Source of the DNA: Pseudomonadota bacterium
GTDB lineage: Bacteria > Pseudomonadota > Gammaproteobacteria > Acidiferrobacterales > Acidiferrobacteraceae
Direction of reading: 5' to 3'
Assembly: GCA_021795715.1 (NCBI GenBank)
Contig: JAJYPD010000017.1
Coordinates: forward strand, 1-35,414
Length of the DNA: 35,414 bases
This document shows positions 16,440 to 23,255 of this stretch, piece by piece. A model generated the notes under the pieces. It was not told the DNA's origin. It was given only the letters and a program-made list of their open reading frames with translations, and ran no database searches. Within the stretch, counting starts at the first letter, position 1. Each line of letters begins with the position of its first letter. The position numbers and the translations under genes are program-made.

Positions 16440-17345
16440 ATGAGCGCGAGGGTGACCATACCAGAGGGTTCTTTTGATGCGTTGCGCCAGGGCTGGCGTA
16501 TTTACCGGTCGGCGGCGGGCGTTTTCACGGGGCAGATGGTCTTGATTTGTCTCGTTCTTGCCCTTTTCTTTATCTCGTTGGTCGCGGCCCACATGCTGCC
16601 CGAGCCGCGGCCGGGGATGCCGATGGTGCCCGTGGGATTTGGGGTCTCGGTGTTCGCCTTTGTGATGGGCATCACCCAGATGATTCTAGAGATGGGTTCC
16701 ATGCGCAGCATGGCGCAGGTGATAGACGGCGGCAGGGCGCGCATCGCCGATCTGTGGTGGGGCGTGCGCCGTGGCGAAGTCTGGCTGCTGGCTGTGGTCA
16801 TCGAGGTGGTGAATATTGTCCTGGGGGAGCTATCCGGCCTTGCGATGCAGGCAAGCGGCCTGCGCGAAACGGGGAATCCCAAGCACCCGTTTCTTGCTCT
16901 GCACGGACCCGCGATCCCGCTCGTTATCATGGGCGGCGTCTTTCTAATGTTTGCGATCATCAACAATACGATCATGTTGGCGATGGCCACGGCGTCCCGT
17001 TACGGGCAGCCGGCTTTCGCCAGCCTGCGCGCAGCGCTCGGGACGTTTACGCGCGGTTACCGGCGCTTTTTGTGGATCAATCTCGCATGGCTGCTGATGT
17101 TGTGCAGCGTCATGGTGGTCCTGGGCATCGGCGCGGTGATCGTGGTGGTCTTGGTGCGCATGTTAAGCGGCAGCGCGCTCGCCGCAGGGCTGCACGCGGT
17201 TCTCGTGATAGCGGGTGTGCTCGTGGGGGCTGCGTTGGTTGTGCTCTTTGTCATCGCCGTCTTTGCGTCTTTGGTCGCCATCCTGGCGTCCTATGTCGCT
17301 GCCAGCGGCGCCCTTAAGGTCAGGACGTCCGCGGGGCAGGCGTGA
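16440..17345 (+). CDS. Polytopic inner-membrane protein, BPSS1780-like
   Basis: The 301-residue protein is strongly hydrophobic, with about six or seven membrane segments: near residues 33-52, 63-85, 112-135, 158-180, 207-238 and 240-290 (a double pass). The opening region (FDALRQGWRIYRSAAGVF) and overall layout resemble the BPSS1780/DUF975-like families of unknown function. ATG 16440 is preceded by a strong GGAGGAGG. It converges on the DsbG-like gene, with only three bases between the two stop codons. No transport motif or catalytic residue pattern is recognisable, so no role is assigned. Confidence 0.75.
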   Translation: MSARVTIPEGSFDALRQGWRIYRSAAGVFTGQMVLICLVLALFFISLVAAHMLPEPRPGMPMVPVGFGVSVFAFVMGITQMILEMGSMRSMAQVIDGGRARIADLWWGVRRGEVWLLAVVIEVVNIVLGELSGLAMQASGLRETGNPKHPFLALHGPAIPLVIMGGVFLMFAIINNTIMLAMATASRYGQPAFASLRAALGTFTRGYRRFLWINLAWLLMLCSVMVVLGIGAVIVVVLVRMLSGSALAAGLHAVLVIAGVLVGAALVVLFVIAVFASLVAILASYVAASGALKVRTSAGQA

Positions 17346-17348
17346 TCT

Positions 17349-17963
17349 TCACCGGCTTGTGGCGCGGATGATGGCGTCAAGCCGCGCCCCGTCGAGGCGG
17401 CCCTGGAAGACGTGCACATGGCCTTGCCGGTCCCGATAGACCAGCAAGGGCGCCATGCGCATCCAGGGGTTGCCCTCCAGGGCCGTCAAGGCGCGGAAAT
17501 TGGCTTTTAGGATTTGCCGGGTGGCCGGCGTCATGGGCGCAGGCGCGATGGCCGATCCCCGTGCTGGCACGAAGCGGGCCTCGCCGTGGTCGAGGGTCGC
17601 TAGCGGATCGCTTGATTGCAGGATGGCGGCGGCCTTGCCTGCGCTGCTTGGTGTCAGGTAGCCGACCAAGAGCGCGCGAACCGTCAAACCGTCGGGGGCA
17701 ATCTGCGGAGCGAGCCGGCTGATCAGTGTGTGGGCGACCGCGGAATTCGGGTCGACGAAGGTATAGAGCACCTTGGGACCGCGGCCTGCCGCGATCCAAT
17801 GCAGGTGTCCGAGGTGGCGGTAGAGCTGTTGTGCGTCGTCCTGCCAGTTGGCGGCCCCGGCGAGCGGGGGACAGAGCAGGCACCCCCACAGTGCGAGCCT
17901 GACTACGGCTGCTGGCGCATGGCGGCGCCCATGCGTTGTCGTCACGGTCTTTTTCCCCGACAT
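17349..17963 (-). CDS. DsbG/DsbC-like periplasmic thioredoxin-fold protein lacking CXXC
   Basis: The 204-residue product has a signal peptide (about 1-37, cleaved near LAGA) and a thioredoxin-fold domain closely following DsbG: VLYTFVDPN at the active-site strand, then LLVGYLTPSSAGKAAAIL and a cis-proline position at MAPLLVY (P172). At the place of the catalytic CPYC the sequence is S74-A-V-A77, so both redox cysteines are gone. The only cysteines are in the signal peptide. It therefore cannot act as a classical disulfide isomerase; a chaperone-like or binding role is an inference. The N-terminal dimerisation domain is much shortened compared with DsbG (about 248 residues). ATG 17963 has GGGGA just upstream; in-frame ATGs at 17975 and 17987 are alternatives. 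Confidence 0.78.
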   Translation of the reverse strand: MSGKKTVTTTHGRRHAPAAVVRLALWGCLLCPPLAGAANWQDDAQQLYRHLGHLHWIAAGRGPKVLYTFVDPNSAVAHTLISRLAPQIAPDGLTVRALLVGYLTPSSAGKAAAILQSSDPLATLDHGEARFVPARGSAIAPAPMTPATRQILKANFRALTALEGNPWMRMAPLLVYRDRQGHVHVFQGRLDGARLDAIIRATSR

Positions 17964-18004
17964 GTCGATCCCCATGTAAGAGCGCATCGTCCCGGTTGAC
18001 GGCA

Positions 18005-18013
18005 AGTCTAGCA
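18005..18013 (-). promoter_or_regulatory. Putative extended -10 promoter of the DsbG-like gene
   Basis: On the minus strand the sequence TGCTAGACT is an extended -10 element (TGn plus TAGACT), about 40 bases before the start codon. It lies in a perfect inverted repeat AAGTCT-AGC-AGACTT at 18004-18018. The same TCTGCTAGACT string occurs before tfpZ at 20745-20755. No -35 is seen, as expected for extended -10 promoters. Confidence 0.4.
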
Positions 18014-18167
18014 GACTTCGCGTGGGCGACGCCCGGTCGCGGTTGCCGGGAACAGAGGCGCTCTTCGTCTGTCGTAAGGGAGTGGACAGGGAATGCCGCC
18101 GGCGATGCCAAGGATGCAAAGGCGGGCGGCTTTCCTGTCCTGCATCGTTTTGCCTCGAGGTGGAAAC

Positions 18168-20120
18168 ATGGACAAGGCGTCTTTGCCCGATGAAGGCGGA
18201 GAGCGCCGCCTCTTTGCGTCACGGGTGATCATCATGCTCATGATCGTCGCGTCATTGACGGCGATCCTCCTCGGGCGGCTCGTTTACGTGGACGTGTGGC
18301 GGCGGGCGCACTATGCGGCGCTTGCGCGCAGGAATCTCATGCGCCCGGTGCCGGTGATCCCGCCGCGCGGCTTGATTCTTGATCGCCGCGGGATCGTGCT
18401 GGCCGACAACTATCCCACCTACAGTCTGACCGTCGAGCCTCACCGGGTTGCGGACATGGCCCGCCTGCTTGCGCGCATCCATCATCTCATCGGTTTCAAT
18501 CAGCAGGACCGGCGCGCCTTCAACCGGCGCCTGCACGCAGCCGATCCCTATGGGGATGTCGTGGTGCGCCGTTATCTGTCCACAACGGAAGCGGATGCCA
18601 TCGCCACCCATCTGTACGCGTTGCGCGGCGCGCGCCTGGTCGCACGGTTGCATCGCAACTACCCGTTGGGCGGCCTTGCCGCCGATGTCGTGGGTTATGT
18701 CGCCCCGTTGACCGCCAAGGAGCTTGCGCATCATCCGCGCCGTGATGCCGGTTATGCCGATGCCGGCCAGTCGGGTGTAGAGGCGCGCTACCAGCGGCAG
18801 CTCATGGGGCGGCGGGGTGTCCGGGATATCGAGGCCGATGCGCAGGGCCGTCCGATGAAGGTCTTGCGCGAAAATGCAGGTGTGCCCGGCGACAACCTTT
18901 ATCTCACCATCAGTGCGCAGATGCAGGCGGTGGCAACGGAGATGTTCAAGGGCCGGCGGGGTGCTGCCGTGGCCATGAACCCCCGGACGGGCGCCGTGCT
19001 CGCGCTGGTCAGCAGCCCGACTTTCAATCCCAACCGGTTTGTGACAGGGATCAGCCGCCGCCGCTACCGGGCACTCATCGACGACCCCGGCGCACCGCTC
19101 GATAACCGTGTACTCGACGGACTCTATCCGCCCGGATCATCGATCAAGCCGTTTTTCGCCTATGCGGCGCTGCAGACGCCGTGGTTTCATCCCAACCGGC
19201 TGGTGCTCTGCCGGGGCACGTGGCACATTCCCGGGAATGATCATCTCTTTCATGACTGGTTGCCCTGGGGCATGGGCCGCATCGGCCTGCGCATGGCCCT
19301 GGAAGAGTCTTCGGACGTGTATTTCTACAAGCTTGCCTACCGCCTGGGCATCTGGCGCATGGCGCGCTATCTCGCCGATTTCGGATTCGGGCGTCCGACC
19401 GGCATCGATCTGCCCGGCGAATCCGCCGGCGTCGTGCCCACACGCCGGTGGATCAAGGCCCATGACTCGCCCTGGTATGAGGGTGAGACCATCATCACAG
19501 GCATCGGCCAGGGACCGCTTTTGGTGACACCCTTGCAGCTCGCAGACGCCATGGGGGCCCTGGCCCATCATGGGGTACGCATGCGCCCCCATGTGGTGCG
19601 CGCCGTGGAAAATCCGCTGGCCGGCACGGTGCGTTTCACGCACCCGCATGCCGATCGCCCCATTCCCCACCACCGCCGCGGCAGTCTGCATCTTTTGCTT
19701 GCGGATTTGACGCGCGTTGTGTCGGGATCCCTCGGCACGGCGCATATCATCGCCCATGGCCTGCCGTACGCGGTGGCGGGCAAGACCGGCACGGCGCAAC
19801 TCTGGAGCGTGCCGCGACAGGGTGTCTACCGGGGCCCCCGGCTGCACTCCGATGCCTTGTTCGTGGCGATGGCGCCGGTGCCGGATCCGCGCATTGTCGT
19901 GGCGGTCGTGCTCGAACATGCCGGTTTTGGTGTGCGTTCGGCGATTCCGACCGAGATTGCCCGCGCGCTCATCAATCTGGATCTCCTCGGACATGTGCAT
20001 GTCCGGAACGCCTCTGCGGCGCGCATCGCCCGTTTTGTGCGCGCCCGCAAGACGCACGCGCCCGCGGCGGGGACTCTCACGGCGCGGCTATCGCGCAGTG
20101 GGTCTTTGTCCATGGGGTAG
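18168..20120 (+). CDS. mrdA: Penicillin-binding protein 2 (peptidoglycan DD-transpeptidase of elongation)
   Basis: PBP2 cross-links peptidoglycan during lateral wall growth together with RodA and MreBCD. The 650-residue protein has an N-terminal membrane anchor (about residues 21-42), a dimerisation/pedestal domain with RPVPVIPPRGLILDRRGIVLA and DIEADAQGRPMKVL, and a transpeptidase domain. Its active-site motifs are all intact: SxxK as S324-S-I-K327 in YPPGSSIKPF, SxD as S381-S-D383 in EESSDVYFYK, and KTGT at 539-542. The ATG at 18168 has GAGG at 18157-18160; upstream in-frame starts lack one. No mre or rodA genes flank it, unlike the usual cluster. It is convergent with the cytochrome gene, with 11 bases between them. 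Confidence 0.95.
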   Translation: MDKASLPDEGGERRLFASRVIIMLMIVASLTAILLGRLVYVDVWRRAHYAALARRNLMRPVPVIPPRGLILDRRGIVLADNYPTYSLTVEPHRVADMARLLARIHHLIGFNQQDRRAFNRRLHAADPYGDVVVRRYLSTTEADAIATHLYALRGARLVARLHRNYPLGGLAADVVGYVAPLTAKELAHHPRRDAGYADAGQSGVEARYQRQLMGRRGVRDIEADAQGRPMKVLRENAGVPGDNLYLTISAQMQAVATEMFKGRRGAAVAMNPRTGAVLALVSSPTFNPNRFVTGISRRRYRALIDDPGAPLDNRVLDGLYPPGSSIKPFFAYAALQTPWFHPNRLVLCRGTWHIPGNDHLFHDWLPWGMGRIGLRMALEESSDVYFYKLAYRLGIWRMARYLADFGFGRPTGIDLPGESAGVVPTRRWIKAHDSPWYEGETIITGIGQGPLLVTPLQLADAMGALAHHGVRMRPHVVRAVENPLAGTVRFTHPHADRPIPHHRRGSLHLLLADLTRVVSGSLGTAHIIAHGLPYAVAGKTGTAQLWSVPRQGVYRGPRLHSDALFVAMAPVPDPRIVVAVVLEHAGFGVRSAIPTEIARALINLDLLGHVHVRNASAARIARFVRARKTHAPAAGTLTARLSRSGSLSMG

Positions 20121-20131
20121 GGGTTCGTCTC

Positions 20132-20620
20132 TCAGTGCGGCGCGCCGTTGGGCGTAAGGGGTGTACCCTGGGCGATCGACGCGAGGTAGACCTCGAGATC
20201 GACCATCGCAGGTCCGCCGAAGCTCGGCGCCCGTCCCTCGATGCCGGTGCGGACGCAGTGACGGATTTCCTCTGGCAGCGTGCGCAGATGCCCGTCTGCG
20301 GTCACGCGCGGAAAGATGGCGGCGGCATTGGCAAGGCTTGGGATGGTCCGCCCGCTTGGCAGATGACCGGGTGTGCGGCCGTCGGCATGACAGGTCGCGC
20401 ATGTCATTCGCGGGCCCTCGGTCTTGCCAAAGTCGCTGAAGGACTCCTGCGGTGTGAGCGGCGCATGCACCTTCGTGCCAAAATGGCCATGCATGAAGAG
20501 GTAAGCGCCGTCTTTTTGGGCCTGCGCGAAGCTCTGTGGCGTCTTGATGGTCATGGCGTGCGCGGCCGCGATCGTGCAGAGCAGGCCGGTGACGGCGGCA
20601 AGGTGTCCGCTGATCTTCAT
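20132..20620 (-). CDS. Monoheme periplasmic cytochrome c, SoxA-like C-terminal region
   Basis: The 162-residue product starts with a signal peptide (about 1-22, cleaved near AHA). It has one heme-binding CATCH motif (C74, C77, H78), so one covalent c-type heme in the periplasm. The C-terminal part (EEIRHCVRTGIEGRAPSF, then MVDLEVYLASIAQG) resembles the second half of SoxA-type and related cytochromes, with a lone C122 and possible Met ligand M139. A role in sulfur-compound electron transfer is an inference only; no other sox gene is nearby. The start ATG 20620 has AAAGGA about eight bases upstream. It is divergent from tfpZ. Confidence 0.82.
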   Translation of the reverse strand: MKISGHLAAVTGLLCTIAAAHAMTIKTPQSFAQAQKDGAYLFMHGHFGTKVHAPLTPQESFSDFGKTEGPRMTCATCHADGRTPGHLPSGRTIPSLANAAAIFPRVTADGHLRTLPEEIRHCVRTGIEGRAPSFGGPAMVDLEVYLASIAQGTPLTPNGAPH

Positions 20621-20744
20621 GAGTGCGATCCTTTGATGTCTTGCCTGCATTGTTCGACAGCGCGCGGCCATCGTCAATACGCTGCGGTGGCGCAGCCCAA
20701 ACCGTGCAAGCGGCAGACGATGGGCGCCGGGTGCCCGGCCGTTT

Positions 20745-20755
20745 TCTGCTAGACT
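20745..20755 (+). promoter_or_regulatory. Putative extended -10 promoter upstream of tfpZ
   Basis: TCTGCTAGACT contains an extended -10 (TGC then TAGACT at 20750-20755), about 90 bases before the tfpZ start. It is identical to an 11-base string found upstream of the DsbG-like gene on the other strand. No -35 hexamer is evident. Confidence 0.4.
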
Positions 20756-20846
20756 GCGGGGAGGGCGTCCGCAGACCCCAGAGACGGTATGCCCGCATCA
20801 ACTATCCGGATGGATTCGCCACAAGAAAGCCCCTGAGGAAGCATTC

Positions 20847-21644
20847 ATGTCACGCATGCAAGCCTTTGCCGTGCATATGGCCCTGACGGCCGCGGCCCTC
20901 GTCATCGTTTTCGTGATCACACGGTTTTGGTGGTACCCGTACCCGCTTCTGCGGGCCGACGGGGCCGTGCAGGCCTATGCGCTTCTCGTAGGGGGGAGTC
21001 TTACGCTGGGGCCGCTGCTTACGCTGATGGTATTCAAGCCGGGCAAGAAATCGTTGCGCTGGGATCTGGCTGTGATCGGGCTCCTGCAGGCCGGGGCCTT
21101 TGCCTTCTCGACGCATGTTCTTTATGCCCATCGTATCCAGATGGTGGTCTACGCGCAGAAATCCTTCTATGCGCTGGACGCGGCCCATATCGCGCGCATT
21201 GGACCGAAGGGCCGCGCCTTGCTTGCCGCGGCACGGATGCGTCCGTTTTATGTCTACGTGCATTTGCCGCACAACAAGCGCGCGCTGTGGGCCGCCGAGA
21301 TCCGCACGCTGCAGGGCGAACCGCCGATCTTTCTGCGCGGCTGGCGCTATCGCCCGTATACCAAAGTCGAGGGCAGGCGCGTGGCCGCAAGCGGCTATCC
21401 GCTGCTTGCCGTCAGCAAAACGAACCCGGTGGCGGCAGCCGCCTTGAAGGGCTTTCGGAAAGACCATCGGCATCTTGCGCACTATACATTCGTGCTGCTC
21501 CATGGCACCTATACGACCGTCACCTGGGTGTTGCGGCGCGCTGACGGACAGATTGTGGACAGCCTGCCTTTCAATGCCGGCTATGGACGGTTGCCGCCGC
21601 CACACAGGGCGCCCGCGCAACAAAAACCGGTTCGGCAACCCTGA
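20847..21644 (+). CDS. tfpZ: Type IV pilin accessory protein, TfpX/TfpZ (FimB) family
   Basis: The 265-residue inner-membrane protein has three N-terminal membrane segments (about residues 8-28, 38-60 and 72-94) and a periplasmic C-terminal domain. RFWWYPYPLLRADG and GPLLTLMVFKPGKKSLRWDLAVIGLLQ are the signature stretches of this family, which assists stability or assembly of a cognate pilin encoded nearby. ATG 20847 has GAGGA at 20835-20839. pilA lies downstream on the opposite strand, fitting the usual accessory/pilin pairing although the orientation is convergent. The gene symbol is a family-level assignment. Confidence 0.9.
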   Translation: MSRMQAFAVHMALTAAALVIVFVITRFWWYPYPLLRADGAVQAYALLVGGSLTLGPLLTLMVFKPGKKSLRWDLAVIGLLQAGAFAFSTHVLYAHRIQMVVYAQKSFYALDAAHIARIGPKGRALLAAARMRPFYVYVHLPHNKRALWAAEIRTLQGEPPIFLRGWRYRPYTKVEGRRVAASGYPLLAVSKTNPVAAAALKGFRKDHRHLAHYTFVLLHGTYTTVTWVLRRADGQIVDSLPFNAGYGRLPPPHRAPAQQKPVRQP

Positions 21645-21651
21645 GCCATTG

Positions 21652-21689
21652 CCTTATGGTCTTGCGATTGCCTGTGCAAGACCATAAGG
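21652..21689. repeat. Perfect 14-bp hairpin after tfpZ
   Basis: CCTTATGGTCTTGC at 21652-21665 is exactly complementary to GCAAGACCATAAGG at 21676-21689, with a ten-base loop. It begins eight bases after the tfpZ stop. No T-run follows on the plus strand, so it is not a standard intrinsic terminator, although a terminator or mRNA 3' stabiliser is the simplest guess. Confidence 0.7.
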
Positions 21690-22010
21690 GCAGGGCAACT
21701 GACCGGTCACGGATGGTGCGGCAACAGGGGCGGACTCCGGATCGGAGATACAGGCTGATCACAGAGGTCGGCGCGTCGACGGAATCATTCCCCATCCGGG
21801 CTACTCGGGATCGGGGGGTGCCGGTGCGCGCGGCGGGCGTCAGTGCCCTTATCCTTTTGGATTCGAATGGTTACCCGTGACTAGCCGAGTGGCTGTGCCG
21901 GCGGATGGGCAGGCTGTGGGTGACGGATTGCGGTGCGGGTAGGCAGCATCCGTGCTTGCCTCTGGGCATCAAAGCGCCCGGTGGTGTACAGGCGGGACAG
22001 ATCTCAGGAC
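21690..22010. other. Non-coding stretch between tfpZ and pilA
   Basis: About 320 bases separate the tfpZ hairpin from the pilA terminator. Short open frames exist but lack ribosome-binding sites and recognisable sequence. I see no RNA gene, tRNA-like fold or repeat here. Confidence 0.4.
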
Positions 22011-22042
22011 AAAAAAAGAGGGCGCGAAAGATCGCGCCCTCC
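22011..22042 (-). terminator. Rho-independent terminator of pilA
   Basis: On the minus strand GAGGGCGCGA (22041-22032) pairs perfectly with TCGCGCCCTC (22027-22018) over a four-base loop, followed by seven Ts (22017-22011). It lies about 20 bases after the pilA stop. This is a strong intrinsic terminator, consistent with a highly expressed monocistronic pilin. Confidence 0.93.
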
Positions 22043-22062
22043 GTTGACGTGTGTGCTGCCGA

Positions 22063-22746
22063 TTACGGTGTCACCGAACCGTTCGGGCCGACGTCTGTCT
22101 GGCAGAATGCGGCCACTTTGCACTGGGCCACGGCAGTGCCATTGGGTGATGTCGCGGCTGTCGCCGACGTTGAGCCATCACCGACCACCGCGTTGACGAT
22201 GTCCTGGGCAAGCGTCGTGTTGGTGCAGGTTGTGCTCACCGTGATGATGGTGTCACTGGTAACGGCCGGGGTCACATAGGCGCCGGTCGTACCACCGGCC
22301 GCGTAGGTCGCACCCGTGACGTCCACCTCGCCACACACGGTCGGTGTAGTCGGTGTCCCGCCCGAACCCGTCGCAGCTGTGCCGACACCGACATAAGCGA
22401 AGTTGGGCAAAGCGGACGTGCCGGGGATGGCCGGATTCTGCGCGGTGTTACTGAGCACCGGCGTCATATTCGGTGCCGTGATCGCCGGCGCGGGCACGCC
22501 ATCGGTTTCGGCGGCCGCGATCAGGGTGTTCTGGCCTGCCTGGGCGGCTGCCACCGCGCTGGTCGTGGCCGTGATCGCGGCATGGAAGTTCTGCGCCACG
22601 TCCTGGGCCTTGGAGGTCACGATGTATTTTTCATATTGGGGAATGGCGATCGCCGCCAAGATGCCGATGATGGCGATCACCACCATCAATTCGATTAAGG
22701 TGAAGCCCGACTGGATGCCGGCGCGCACCGTGCGTGTGATTTGCAT
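22063..22746 (-). CDS. pilA: Type IV major pilin, PilA-like
   Basis: The 227-residue prepilin has a 13-residue leader ending QSG, then FTLIELMVVIAIIGILAAIA with Glu at +5, and IPQYEKYI as in type IVa pilins. The head is long and rich in Thr, Ala and Gly, with four cysteines, including a C-terminal pair four residues apart in CKVAAFC; disulfide bonding is probable. ATG 22746 has GAGAGGAG upstream and gives a short leader; the frame is open for 26 codons further. Monocistronic organisation with a strong terminator, and tfpZ next to it, suggest it is the major subunit. A promoter is proposed at 22880-22908. Confidence 0.93.
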   Translation of the reverse strand: MQITRTVRAGIQSGFTLIELMVVIAIIGILAAIAIPQYEKYIVTSKAQDVAQNFHAAITATTSAVAAAQAGQNTLIAAAETDGVPAPAITAPNMTPVLSNTAQNPAIPGTSALPNFAYVGVGTAATGSGGTPTTPTVCGEVDVTGATYAAGGTTGAYVTPAVTSDTIITVSTTCTNTTLAQDIVNAVVGDGSTSATAATSPNGTAVAQCKVAAFCQTDVGPNGSVTP

Positions 22747-22879
22747 GGCCTTGTGACTCCTCTCGTTAGTATCACCACTCCCAGCGAATGGTGGGTCTGC
22801 ACCGAGACTCAGTGCACGCTTCATGCCAAGCGCGGCCGTGCGGCGGGTCGGGGCGGGTGTCCATCGTTTAAGTGGTGAC

Positions 22880-22908
22880 AGGATAAAGGCAAATTATGGC
22901 GGTCCCAA
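22880..22908 (-). promoter_or_regulatory. Putative sigma70-type promoter of pilA
   Basis: Read on the minus strand, TTGGGA (plus 22908-22903), a 17-base spacer and TATCCT (22885-22880) lie about 135 bases before the pilA start. A sigma54-type promoter (TGGCAC-N5-TTGC), as used by Pseudomonas pilA, was looked for and not found in good form. Confidence 0.4.
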
Positions 22909-22933
22909 ACGGCGCGCGCAGTCGGCCTCTACG

Positions 22934-22980
22934 GACGCATTGCGGCAGAAACCGACGCATTGCGTCGTCACTAGGTGACG
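22934..22980. promoter_or_regulatory. Palindromic/direct-repeat operator candidates between pilA and pilC
   Basis: GACGCATTGCG occurs at 22934-22944 and again at 22954-22964, exactly 20 bases apart. The second copy is the core of the perfect palindrome CGACGCA-T-TGCGTCG (22953-22967). Next to it CGTCAC-TAG-GTGACG (22966-22980) is another perfect inverted repeat. It fills the spacer between TTGCGT (22960-22965) and TATTAT (22981-22986), a possible plus-strand promoter for pilC. The arrangement suggests binding sites for one or two dimeric regulators. Confidence 0.5.
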
Positions 22981-22986
22981 TATTAT

Positions 22987-23255
22987 GGCACTTTCGTATC
23001 GTGTGACCGTTCTTCGGTATCAATGAACCTTACATCGGTCCCGTACAGCACGGCTTTTTAATCAACTCCTTATCAAGATTCGTGCCAAAGACGGAAAATG
23101 TGTCCAGGCGGTCATGTGCTGCGCAATCCGGCAGGCGGGCTGCGCCTTGTCGGCTGCCAGCGGACCGACTAGGGTAAAGGGAGTGGGAAGCGAAGGCGGC
23201 CGCCGGCGGCTGCGCCCCATTTTTTAAGACACCGGCAGCGGTGCAGAGGATGACC
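22987..23255. other. Leader region upstream of pilC
   Basis: No gene is supported in this stretch. It is less GC-rich near 22980-23100 than the coding DNA around it. AGAGGA at 23244-23249 is the ribosome-binding site for pilC. Confidence 0.35.

Noticed and set aside
15424-16459. Reverse-strand frames with repeats such as RSFSVFST and NPIVQCLL
   Set aside because: These are antisense readings of the 33-bp repeats of the coiled-coil gene; repeat regularity passes to all frames.
21656-21880. Small open frame of 74 codons after tfpZ
   Set aside because: It starts inside the perfect hairpin, has no ribosome-binding site and no recognisable sequence.
22984-22998. Sigma54-type promoter (TGGCAC at 22987)
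   Set aside because: The TTGC half is absent at the required distance (TATC instead), so the match is too weak.
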